Assembly: GCA_018466975.1 (NCBI GenBank)
Contig: CM031556.1
Location: 310,001 to 374,000 of the forward strand
DNA: 64,000 nucleotides
From: Sparassis latifolia
Lineage: Eukaryota > Basidiomycota > Agaricomycetes > Polyporales > Sparassidaceae
Reading direction: 5' to 3'
Shown here: positions 38,729 to 51,600 of the stretch, one piece after another
Position numbering within the stretch: position 1 is the first letter of the stretch
Layout: each line of letters begins with the position of its first letter
Program-made: the position numbers and the translations under genes
The notes under the pieces: generated by a model
Seen by the model: only the letters and a program-made list of their open reading frames with translations
Databases searched by the model: none
What the model was told of the DNA's origin: nothing

Positions 38729-40877
38729 ATGACCGCGATGTATACGACCACGGCGGCTCGCCCGTCGTCGTCAGACCTGTCTTTTTTCTCCAAGTCAAAA
38801 TCTTCAAAGAATGTCGCGTCGAACGCCACTCCGAGCGTGGTCACCACGCGTGTTGCCGTCGTGCCAAAACCCCCTGACGGCACCCTTAAGCTCAAAGCTC
38901 GCTCGGCGACTCCTCCAGGCTACTCATCCATTTCAGACTCTGTAAAACGGCGAAGAATAGAGGAGAACGACGGAGGACCAGAAAAAACAAAGAAACCACG
39001 AGTTTCTCTGCCGAGCGGCGACGCGCGGTCGCGCGCGCCGAGCTCGACGCCCGCGAACAGTCGACAGTCTTCTGTATCACGCGCGTCGTATCCTCCTACA
39101 CGAGATACGTCACTAGAGCGTGGCAGCAGGTCGCGCTCAGTCTCAGAATTTCCCCTTGCGGACCCTCCTCCGCGGGACTGCTCGATCGAAGAGGGCGGGA
39201 GACCCGGTGCGGGATTTCTGAGCTGCGAGAGTGTGGTGCAGAACTTGATGAAGACATATAAAGGATGTATGTTTACGTTTTCCCCTTCATTTTTGCGAGT
39301 CATTCATCGTTCTCCAGATTTTACGAACCCAAATGACCCGGAAGACAAGAGATTTGAGCCTCACCCCACGGATTATCCTGTTACGGAACTAGAGTACCCT
39401 AATACCGGGGCATGCGAGAGGTGAGAGCCGTTAGCGATATTCGATTTTTGCGACGACTCATAGGAAAACGAGATTTGTGCTGCTGGTACCCAAGGACAAG
39501 GACCATTACAATCCAATAATGTGTCTAGAGAATACCCTGCATACGATACTCGAGAGTACGCGATCCGCCCTTCTTTGTGGTCAGCACTGACGGCCATTCG
39601 CAGACTATCTTACTCCAGCCCAGCAGGCGTTATTTGGGAGTCTTCCCACCACTAATCTGGCCGACGATGACAGCATTGAGGCCTCTCCCCCACCATCAGA
39701 GTCTGGCAATCTGGCATCTCCTGCGTCGTCATTATTATCCCTCACTGAATCCTCTGTGTCCACATCATCCTCACTACCCTGCATCTCTATGCTATCATCC
39801 ATCTCGGAGCTCTCCCCGTACGCGTCGCAGGGCTCGGCTTCTGCGACTCCCACGGTCAACTACCTTCGACTGCTTCGACGTGCGGTGCACAAGCGCGACG
39901 GGCCGCTGTTCCTTAGTGTCATGGCAGCCATCAACACACTCCTGCGGCTCCTGAAATATCCCCGGTGCCCGAGGACCCGTTCGAACTGACGCAAGGCAAT
40001 TGTATCCGCCGGGCAGTCAAAGGTTGGACGCATATCCCGAAGAACGTCATTACGCGTATTATTGATGAGACGTACCAGAGGGCCGTGGGCCCTCACTCGG
40101 CGATGCTGAACCGCTACGAGGCATTCTCGTCGGAGGTGTACGGCGAGCTGATGCCGTCGTTCGTCTCGCAGATCGTCCAAGCTACGGGCCTCAATTCGGA
40201 CTCACTGTTCCTGGACCTGGGGTCCGGCGTGGGCAACGTCGTGCTGCAAGCGAGCTTGCAGACAGGGTGCAGGAGCTTTGGGATCGAAGTTATGCCTACC
40301 CCTGCGAAGATTGCGCGGAGCCAGCTTGAACAATTTCAGAAGCGATGCCGCATGTGGGGTGTGCGCATGGGGGACGTGGAGCTCGAGGAGGGCGACATGT
40401 TAACAAGCGCTCGAGTGGATGAGCTTGTGCCAAAGGCCGATGTCGTCTTGGTCAATAACAAAGTATTCTTAGAGTCCTGTGAGTATCCTTTGGTCGATCT
40501 TGTTCCTGTGCCCTGTCTAAATGTCGGAACAGTGAATGAGGCCCTACGTCCGAAATTCTTGGATTTGAAGGAGGGTGCCATTGTGGTGTCCCTAAAGCCA
40601 TTTGTATCATCGACGCGTCTGACAAGGACGGAACGGAACGTGAGTTTTCTCTTATAATAGCATTTTTGGTTCTCTAATCGTCTATACACAGTTGGATGAC
40701 ATCAGTGCCATATTCCGTGTGTCAGAACGGAAGTACTATCCCGGAAGCGTTTCGTGGGGGAGTGGTGGCGGATCGTTTTATTTGCATCGCGTGGACCGCG
40801 AGTGGTATGCGAACTTCAAACAAGACTTTGAACATGCACGGACTACGTCTTCTCGCAGCACTAGAATGCGCCGGTGA
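38729..40877 (+). CDS. DOT1: Histone H3-K79 methyltransferase DOT1, with an apparent frameshift
   Basis: Methylates lysine 79 in the globular domain of nucleosomal H3. Exons: 38729-39266, 39318-39420, 39464-39555, 39604-40478, 40533-40639, 40692-40877. The N-terminal about 180 residues are disordered, then FVLLVPKDKDHYNPIM leads to the DOT1 domain: TQGNCIRRAV, YQRAVGPH, the SAM motif FLDLGSGVGNVVLQA, IEVMPTPAKIA and motif X region VLVNNKVF. The exon sum is one base short of a multiple of three. The break falls after LLRLLKYP at the CCCC run 39960-39963, where one more base would continue as PVPEDPFELTQGN. Alternatively a GTCATG...CCCGAG intron (about 67 bp) would also restore frame but delete INTLLRLLK. 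The first ATG is 38729. Confidence 0.9.
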
Positions 40878-41244
40878 CAGTGGAATAGTCGCATTCATCC
40901 GAGACTTTCTTGTACGGTTTGAACAGTTTGTATCTTGCTTTGCATTTGCATTTTGTCTCTATATTAACGTGTAATACTGCTACCGATACGCTCTACATTA
41001 TTGTTCGGCATTGTTGTCCACTGTGTTGACTCGAATTGCAATGTTTTTTGTGCTTAGCCGTGCTCACCACCGTCTGCGATGAGATTGATCGTTTTCCACG
41101 AAAGGAAATGTAGGTTCGTCGAGGGCGTCTGCGCTTGCGAACTTGAATTGATGCATCGCAGAATGACTTCGCTCACCTTACTGCCGCTTGTCAGCATCCA
41201 GACTACTCTCCGCCGCTGGCTGCTTCCCCCATCTTCCAGCATCC
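40878..41244. promoter_or_regulatory. DOT1 3' flank and ARP5 promoter
   Basis: About 370 bp between two genes on the plus strand. No named element recognised. Confidence 0.35.
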
Positions 41245-44142
41245 ATGCCCGAATCTCTCAACATAACTCGCACCCCGGTACCTTCCATCCCAGTCATACA
41301 GAGATCGGACTCATATGACGAATATCGGGGACACCACACCCCGCTTATCATCGACAATGGCTCGAGCAACCTGCGTTTCGGATTCTGCACCTCAAACATT
41401 CCGCGGTCGCAGCCAAATGTAGTGGCTAAGTTCAAGGAGCGCCGGACGAACAAGCCGATGATGCTCTTCGGGGACGGCGTAGATGTGGACAGCACCGCCA
41501 AGGCGCAGGCCAAGATGCCATGGGAGGGCGATGTTCTACTTAACTTCGAAGCGCTTGTGAGTTGGCTGTTGTGCTGCTTGCACCGTGAACTGAGTTTGGC
41601 TGCACCCGGTATGACAGGAAAATGCACTGGACTATGCATTCGTGCAGCTGGGCATCGACGCAGGCAGCATCGACCACCCCGTCCTGATGACTGAGCGCTT
41701 GTGCTCACCATTGTATTCACGCAGCTGTGCGTTGCCCTATTTTCTAAGGTGTCCGAAATATGCTGACCCGTATTCAGCGACGTCGGAACTGATGTTTGAG
41801 CAGTATTCTGTACCGTCACTGGCGTATTGCGTCGACTCTGTTATGTCCTTCTATCACAGTTGTAGTGCTCCTGTTCCTTTCAGGTCTGACGGTATAGTTG
41901 TTTCATTCAATACTGCATCTACTTCGGTCATACCCGTGCTGGGAGGAACAAGTCTCATGAAACATGCCCAGCGGTGAGTGTCATTCGGGGGATCATCTCT
42001 CGAATGTGGCTTTCTTATATTTATTCGTCAAGGATACCATGGGGCGCCTCCCAGGCCACGGACTATCTGCTCAAGCTTATCCAGCTGAAGTACCCCACGT
42101 TTCAGACTCGTGTTACTAACAACCAAACAACGGTACGTTCGCCTTGGCTGTAGAGAACATTCGTTTTGACAGATGAGGGCAGTGGATGCTCCATAATTTC
42201 TGCGAATTCGCGACGGACTACCCCGCTGTCCTGCGCGGGTTAAACGATCCGCTGAACCTGCGCGAGTCCGAACGTATCATCCAATTTCCGTTCACACTTC
42301 CCGTAGTGGAAGAGAAGACTGAAGAAGAGTTGGCGCGCGTCGCGGAACGGAAGAGAGAGCAAGGGCGCAAGCTACAAGAGATTGCGGCCAAAGCGCGGCA
42401 GGAAAAAGTAATTCCCAGACAGTGTGCTAATCCGCGTTAGTGTGTTGATCGCAGTCCTTTCACAGCTCGAGCGAAAGGAAATTGACCTAAAGCGCCTGCT
42501 CACTCTCCGCGAGAGACGCGACGAGGAGAGCAAGAAAGACTGGGGCGTGCGTCGTCTTGTCCGTTTATTTCTCAGTATTTATAACATAATGTGGAAATCC
42601 TAGGACATTCTTGAACACGCGGGCTACGAGAATGATACCGCTCTGGATAGTGTTATCAAGAAGCTTGAAGGAGACCTCAAAAGAGCGAAGAAGAAGGAAG
42701 CGGTCGGCGAGGATGCTGAGGTATTCATCAGATTAAGTACCGATAGCAGTGCTTCAATAATCTGTTCTACAGGAAGAGCCGCCATCCTTCCCGCTTGTCG
42801 ATGTTCCAGACGCCGATGTATGCCCACAGTTTACTCTGCTGATGCGTATGCGTTGACCCAGTATCATGTTCTACAGCTAGACGAGGATGGCTTGAAAGAA
42901 AAGAAGAAACAGCGACTGATGAAGGCAGGATACGATGCGCGCGAACGTGCGAAACGCGAGAAAGAGCGTGAGAAGGAGGAGCGCGAGGCTGAAGAGCGGC
43001 GCGAGGAAGAAGAACGCGACCGCGATCTCGCCGGTTGGGCGACTAAGCTGCGGAAGGAGCATCAGGCACGAAATCATCCATTTTGTTGGGAAGTCCTTCT
43101 CATGGATTGCCGTTCGGTTCAGACCATCATGAATAAGATTAAGGAGAGGAATCGCTGGCGGATGGCGTTGACGGACAGGAAGAGCGCAGCGGCGCAGGCA
43201 AGGATGAAGAACATCGCAAATCTTGCCGCGGACGATCGTGTGCCGAAGAAACGGAGGAAGAATGGCGGTGGTGTGTGCTGCTGGTATCGTTAGCACGTAT
43301 CTTTTGTCTCTAACAGACGGTTTAGAGGACATGTTCGGGGCGAACGATTCAGATTGGGCGATATATCGCCAGATAGTAAGGCCCTCCATGTCTGCTCAAG
43401 GGCGCGACTGATGCGCTAGCGTTTTTACTCGCAGAATAATGCAGGAGCGTCGTCAGACGAGGAAGAAGATATCATAAATCTGCAAGCTGTAGAGCAAAAG
43501 CTGCTTAACTTTGATCCCACATTCACCTCTGAGCACACGCATGCAGCATTGTCGTCGCAGCGCTCGGCACTCATGTCCGCGTTCAGGCCTCAGTACGAAG
43601 AAGGGGATGTGGAGGGTGTGTCCCGTCTTGTTCACCAAACGACTTGTCAGTCTGACTCTGGTGCAGGTAACGCTCGGATCCATTTGAACGTCGAGAGGTG
43701 GCGAGTGTGCGAAACTTGGTTCTCACCCAGTATGGCGGGCGTGGATTCTGCTGGTGTCGGCGAAGTGTTACAGAACGTCCTCGCCCGCTTCCCCGATCAT
43801 GAGAAAGCCCGATTGGTCAAGGTGGGTATTAGTTGTAATAGCTGTTCCTGCCGCTCAGTTTAGGCTTCCACTCAGAACGTGTTCGTGACCGGCGGACCAT
43901 CGCAGCTCTCAGGGCTCGTACCACGTCTGCAAGCAGCGCTGCGCCCAACATTACCGCCCGAAATGCCGCTGGAGATTGTGCGCGCTGCCGACCCCCTCCT
44001 TGACGCGTGGAGAGGCATGGCGGATTTCGCGAAGACAGAAGAGTTTAAGCGAGTCGGCGTGACGAAGGCGGAGTATGATGAGTGGGGTGGTGAACGAATC
44101 AAGAGATGGTGGGGAGGAAACTGGAACTCTTCTGTGCTGTAA
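41245..44142 (+). CDS. ARP5: Actin-related protein 5, INO80 chromatin-remodelling subunit
   Basis: Nuclear actin-fold subunit coupling INO80 ATPase activity to nucleosome sliding. About 13 short exons. The start is MPESLNITRTPVPSIPV at 41245. The nucleotide-fold phosphate loop is PLIIDNGSSNLRFGF (actin GSGxxKAGF position), followed by CSPLYSR, VSFNTASTSVIPV and WGASQATDYLLKLIQL. The Arp5-specific insertion is rich in Lys/Glu (LERKEIDLKRLLTLRERRDE, KREKEREKEEREAEERREEE). The actin fold resumes at HLNVERWRVCETWFSPSMAG and NVFVTGGPSQLSGLVPRL, ending at WWGGNWNSSVL-stop. A segment at about 43066-43128 could be coding in frame or an in-frame GC-AG intron. The latter gives a more family-like KEHQTIMNKI. 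Confidence 0.92.
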
Positions 44143-44300
44143 GATCGCACACCATTATCCAGCTACCCGTTAGAGATTTTGTGTCGATATATCTACACTG
44201 TTACATCTGACTGGGCAGTCATTAAAGAACCAACCAGCGGGAGAATATTCATAACAACATGAAGGTATGCACAACAAACAAAAGTCTCTATTAAAGCATC
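44143..44300. other. Intergenic between converging ARP5 and SEC4
   Basis: 158 bp between opposing stop codons, 3' flanks only. Confidence 0.4.
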
Positions 44301-45228
<928 letters not shown>

Positions 45229-45651
45229 ATTCTGAACTTGGGATCGTAACGAATACGAAATGTCTCTGGAAATGAAACGGTGCTCCTGAGCGAAGAAATG
45301 TAGGAATTCGAGGAAGTCGAGAGGAAGCGTTGCCTGCTTGCTCTGGAGGTGGTGGTTCTCCACGTGCCTGGAGCTGTGACACCTTCTGCGTGACAGAAAG
45401 GTAACGGGTCACGCGAATATTGGTCACACACTCGCGACGCGTTCAACTTGACCACCTAGCTAGTGCCTCCACGCAGCGTTGGGTTAGAGAACTCGCTGCC
45501 AACTGTTGTCTCTAAAATTTTTGTCTTTGTGTTTGATTTACCCGTATTTTTTGTGCAGCTCCCTGTCACGGTATCACTTCCCTCAGGCCCCACGCAAGTT
45601 CCACCTTTCGGGTACTTGCCTGTTGGATACAGCCAAGTGCTTCCGCCAGTC
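45229..45651. promoter_or_regulatory. Divergent region between SEC4 (-) and TRANK1-like gene (+)
   Basis: About 420 bp. The plus-strand reading frame of the helicase gene is open back to about 45463 (LPVTVSLPSGPTQVPPFGYL) without an ATG, so a further 5' exon may lie here. Confidence 0.4.
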
Positions 45652-48600
45652 ATGCAAGCTCAGCGTGACAAGGGGCGGAAGGTTCGGGTCAAGCTCGACA
45701 TGAGCCTTTTCGATGCTTCGTTGCTGAAGAATGAGGTGGCGCTTGAGGTCGCTGTTGGCGTCCTCGATAGCAACCTCGGGAATCCAGCAATGAGCATCGA
45801 GCATTTCATTGAAGATCTAATGGCGATTCCACACCTACTTGAGTTCGCTCTGTCAGGTGAATGAGATTCTTTGCATATTTCATCTACTTGCCTTACCCTT
45901 ATCTACAGTCATGAGCGATACTTCAACACGAATTTTTTCGGAGTGGATCCATCGGAGCTTTCCTAGAGATCCGGAAAAGTTCGCATCTTCTGTTGCGGCA
46001 ACACTGCTATCTCGCTTCTCGTTATATTTCCACTTTTTGCCCTACTCAGCCACAGCGGAGGAGCCAGGCAATCTGCACGAATACCGGCGGTCTGTTCAAC
46101 TTACCGGGCCCGTGCTTGATGTGCTTGCCCGCCAAACCTTTTCTGAGGAGGACGACGAAGCTGATGAAGAGGATGCATATTTTGTTAAGAAAAGAGGCCA
46201 ACAGAAGAAACGAAGGCGGGCTGCGCGTAGTACCGCCATCGACCCGCAGATCTTCAAAAATCTGGGGCTTCAAATTCCAACCACCAAAGTTGAAGCCCAG
46301 GAATTGGCATTCAAGATTCTCGAAGAGCAATGGGAGATTCTTCAGGTTTGATTTTGATTTGATTGCATGCTTCCTTCTCGTGATAATCAACACCATTCTC
46401 ACAGTGTTATATCTCGATGTTCACCTACCCGTCGCTTAGAGAGGCTATTCGAAAGGCATATATTCCACCGAAGACCCTCTTCCAAGACGCATCTGTCACT
46501 AATACTGAGGTAGGGGAAGCACCATCGACAGCTGCAGAGATGAAGGGAAATGAGATACCTGCCGCATATCCGATGGTGCAGCCTATGAAAGCCGCACTGT
46601 ACTTTGACAGCGCTGACGGATTCGGAGAATGGCGCATTCTGATATCCACGCGCGCTGATGCAGATTTACGTCAGACCCGCAAGCGGGATACTAAGCTCTT
46701 CGGGATCATAGTCAAGAAAATCAAGTGAGTTTCTGTACTGAGACGTGCGTTACTCCGCTAAAGTGCGTTGGGTATCAGAGAGCTATCAAATGGTCACTTC
46801 TCCGACGATAATCAGAAACGACTGACAGGCACTGAGACTGACATTCCCATCTATGAGGCGAAGATGACGCGGGATTCACGTCTTGTGGTAAGCTCGCTGC
46901 ATCCGACTCGACTATAGTGCACACCGAAGACAGGGACCTGCACCTCAGTATCAAGTTGACTGCGTGCCAGAGTATGAAAGTGATGTGAGTGGATCCTCTG
47001 TGAAGTAGTGCTATTGTCCTTAAAGACTGCACAGGTGGAACGGCAAGGTCTGTTATCATTCTTCACGAGCATCCCCCAGAAGTGACTCTTGCAACAAAGT
47101 GCTCAAAATCTTTGGTATCTACACCCATGCGCAATTGGACAAACGATTTTGGGATGGCGTCGGTTATCAACTTGGAAGAAAGGGGAAGGAGTACAAACTA
47201 CGGTAAGTCCTCGATCAAGCCATATTAGTCGAGAGTCATTAATGACCATGTGCGACATATAAGCTGCGTCTTCCGCAACAAACCACGCCAATCTGGAGGC
47301 AACGTCATCATGCCAGCGTCATTTCCCCCACCCACGGAGGGACGCACTCTGGCACCATCATCAGGCTGGCCAGATTTACACAAGGATGATCTCGAGAAGG
47401 TACTCATCAAATCGTTATGGAAGGGTAGTACGACGCTTATCACCTGTTACAGCTTCATGACTTGCTTGTGTAAGTTGTCAGTAACCGTAGATCGATGCTT
47501 GGCTGATTCCACCGATCCACCGATCGCCGTTCCTACAGTCTAGAAAAATGTCACTTTCTCGCAGGTAAGCTATAGCTGTGTAGCGTCATGCCTGGTAGTC
47601 AGCTTTTTTTGACCGGTTTCATGTGTAGGCCCTCTTGAACAGTTAGTTTCGATATCATCGCGTTCGTGGACGTTCTTACAACAAACTGCGACAGGTATAC
47701 TGGCAGAGCAAGACGTAGCTCATGTATTCGACGTATCGTACGTGCATTCATCATCAACACCGTCATCGCACTCACCCTCGGAGAAGGTCACAAGAGAAGA
47801 AAATAATTGAACATCCCTCTTCTTGCTATGTTCTTGGAAGGAGCGGCACTGGGTAAGAGTTTTATACAAGCCGTCTGGATTATTCCGATAATAATCTGCA
47901 TTTTCATAGGAAAACAACGACGATGCTGTTCAAAATGCTCGGTATTGAGCGTTCATGGCAGGCGTTTGCAGAGACAATGCCGAAACCACGGCAGTTATTC
48001 GTCACTCAGTCCCGCGTACTCGCAGAGAAGGTTGAAGAATACTTCTCGAAGCTGCACGAGTCGCTCGCCACAGCCAACCAATCCGCAGAGGAGCTAAAGA
48101 AGACAGTAGCGTCGAAGACAGCTCGACACGAACAAGGTCTCGTGGATCTCGATGAGGAGATCGACTGGCGTGGTGATTTGCCGAAGCGATTCGGGGAGTT
48201 GCAGGATGAACATTTTCCTATGTTCATCACATTTGACCAGGTCAGGCATGCTATTAGTAAGGGGCGCTGCCAAGGTTTTAACGAGATATTTCATCTTTAC
48301 AGCTTTGCAGATTACTGGAAGCCGAATTTGGCGAGTTGTCAGGCTCCTATGGGCTGAAAAATGGTAATCTATCTGCAATGAAAGAGGACAGTCCTGAAGA
48401 GGAGAACAACGAAAGCCTGTCTAACGATTACATGCAACAGTGCCGTGCAGCATTTGTTTCCTTTGGAACATTCATGGAGTCGTACTGGACACACTTTCCC
48501 CAGTCCCTAACCAAGGGTCTAGGTACGTACGTCTCGGTATTCCCTCTTTCTCCTTCTGACCAGATAAACAGATCCTAGTCTGGTATTTGGCGAATTTATG

Positions 48601-51600
48601 GGTAATTGGTGTTCACTAGGTTCAAGTGCAGTGACGATCTCAATATTTTTCCCAGGTGTTATCAAGGGTTCGGAACAGACACTTGCAGACACTGCTGGGT
48701 TCCTGGAGAAGGATACATACCGCAATTTGAGCCATCGGACACAGGCTACCTTTGCCAATCAGAGGGACTCGATATACAAGCTTTTTCAGGCTTACCTTAA
48801 GAGAAAGCGAGAACGTGGAGACTACGATGCAGCTGACAGGTACACATTCAGCTTCAACTCGGAACACTGAGACTGATCTTTTCCATAGAACTCATGCCAT
48901 CTTAAATGGCCTACGTGAGGGTGTTCCAGGGAAACAAGTTGACTTTGTGTTGAGTTTATTTCTTCGACTTATTGAAAATGTTTCTCACAAATGTACAGCT
49001 ATATTGACGAAGCCCAGGACAACCTCTTGATTGACGCCCTAGGTAACTATCCACTGTGCATATACTCTGAACAGCCACTGAGGACGGGTCTTTTTCGCAG
49101 TTTTGAGAATGATATGCAGGAACCCAGAGACTGGCCTATTTTGGGCTGGAGATACCGCACAGACCATATCAGTCGGAAGTGCATTCAGATTCAATGACTT
49201 GAAGGCGTTCCTATATAGAATTGAGGTACGTGGTATTCGTGGTATGGGCCATCTCAGCTCGCCCACTTTTATCCTGCAGGCGAACGGAAATACTCAGTCT
49301 GCGACTCGCATTCAACCCCAGTCGTTCGAGTTGGCAGTAAATTATAGGTCCCATGCCGGGATCGTAAACTGTGCCCATTCCGTCATCGAACTCATCACCA
49401 GGTTCTGGCCTCATGCAATTGACACCCTCGCAGATGAAAAAGGGATCATCAATGGTCTGAAGCCTGTCTTTTTCAGCGGTTGGGATGAAGATAGCGTCCG
49501 TTATGAGCAGTTCCTATTTGGCGAATCGTAAGTCTACTTTGAGAGTTTGTTGTGGTGCGATTCTCAATTTTCAATAGAGGCAGTCACATAGAATTTGGTG
49601 CACAGCAGTGTTGGTACACCTTTCCCCTCTAAACCAGACGCTCACCGGCTCTCAGGTATTCTTGTCCGCGACGACCGCGCTCGCGAACAACTACGCGAAC
49701 AAGTAGGTGATATCGGCCTTATAATGTGAGTATGGTTTTGTGTTAAATTGAGTTGAACTAATGCCAAGATGCGATAGGACTTTATATGAGAGCAAAGGTT
49801 TAGAGTTTAACGACGTAAGGTCCCTTTCTGATGTGTAACTTGATCACCCACATTACTCAGGTTCTGCTGTACAATTTCTTCCACGACTCCACTGTTGATC
49901 TTTCCCAATGGCGTGTAATATTGAACGCCATGCCTGAGGGTCACGGCGGAAAGCAGCCTGCGCCTCGTTTCGACGATGCCCGTCATAGTGGTGTATGCCG
50001 CGAGGTGAGCCCCTTAGTCGTTAGTTATGTATCTTCGATGCGCGCTCACCACCTACTAGTTAAAATTTCTCTACGTGGCTATTACTCGGGCAAGGAAGAA
50101 CCTTTGGATCGCCGATGGTTCCGAGAACTGTGAACCGATGCGGGTCAGTCGGTCAGCACAATGCCTTCGTACAAACGCGACACTTACCTCTTGTAGGTAT
50201 TTTGGACAGCAAGGGATCAGATTCAGAACTGCTCTCCGGGTACAGATGTCCCACGCCTCGCCATGTCGTCAACGCCAGAGGAGTGGAAGAAGACAGCTCT
50301 TGCGCTATTCAACAATAGGCGCTACAGCCAGGCAATGCATTGTTACGAACGAGCAGCTCTCCCACGAGAGAGGTCTGTTGCTCATGCTTACTATCTCCGC
50401 GAGCAGGCTAGGTCAACGTCAGCCAGTACCCGTGGAGATGGTATGGCCCAGTCAAAGGCGTTCGCTATTGCAGCCGAGGCATTCTCGCGGTCTGCTGAAG
50501 AGGCTGTTAAAGAAAAAGGTCTTATTTTCGTATCGCTGCTGAGTGCTACTCTATCAGTGGACACGATGGCAAAGCTGCTCTAGCTTATTGTAATGCATCT
50601 GAATTCACGCTCTCCGCCCAGTTTTATAGAAAGGCAGGTCTATTCGACGAAGCTGTTGAGGTCATCCGTGTACACCGAGAAGCAATGAATCAAGACGTCG
50701 TGGAGAGCATCGTCGACGTGTCTCGGATAGTCTATCTGAGGGAGCGCAAACTGAAGTAAGTCGCTTCTCAGATAGTAATGAATTAGCTTACTTGACTTGT
50801 TCTTTCATAGACAAGCCAGGGACCTTTTCAAGTCTGACGATGAAGCACTGGAGTACATGGATGATTATGGCCTCGATATAGCTCGCGCGACACTACTCGA
50901 AGAATTAGGCAGATTCGCAGATGCTGCCGAACTTCACCTATCAGAAGGTCGTACGCTTGAAGCAATCGAGTCGTTTTCCAAGGACCAGGGAAACCTGGAT
51001 TCGCTTCGACGTGCATCCCAATGTCTGCTTGACGGCATGTGGAGCAACCTTTGCTTTGGAGTTGCACCAAATTCGGAGCTGGCAACTTCCAATACTACCC
51101 TTCAAAAACTACTCCGGCTATTAGCACGCGTAGACATTGTCGGCTTGGACAGCAATATGCGTGATGAGGTACGTAATGCCCGAGATAGTTTGTACATGGC
51201 TGATCTGTGGTAGGTGTTGATGTTCCGAGCGATTGTATCGTCTAATCTGACAGCACTTCTACAACTTGGGGAGAAATTTCTCCACTTACGTCACGACGAT
51301 TCTGCTGCTCTTCTGTGCTTCGATCGTGTCTTTGGGACCGCTGTGAAACTTCAAACTGCATCACTTCCCGAGATTGCTCAACAACTGCATGGTTTCCTCT
51401 TGTATGTTCAGTTGCTGCAAAAATTCGCTCATGATGTGGATCCTGGCAATAATGATGCCATCAGACGCTTGCTTGGATTCCGTTTCTCTACACAAGAACT
51501 GTTTCTGCTGCCTAAAGAGACTTTTCTCTGTACGCAGTGCCAAGTGTGCTCGACTCTGACATGGCAAACTACCGAAGAAGGGGCGTTGGTTCCACGATCG

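Noticed and set aside
41178..41819. Open frame of 213 codons on the minus strand
   Set aside because: Antisense to the first ARP5 exons, with no splice support or family motif.
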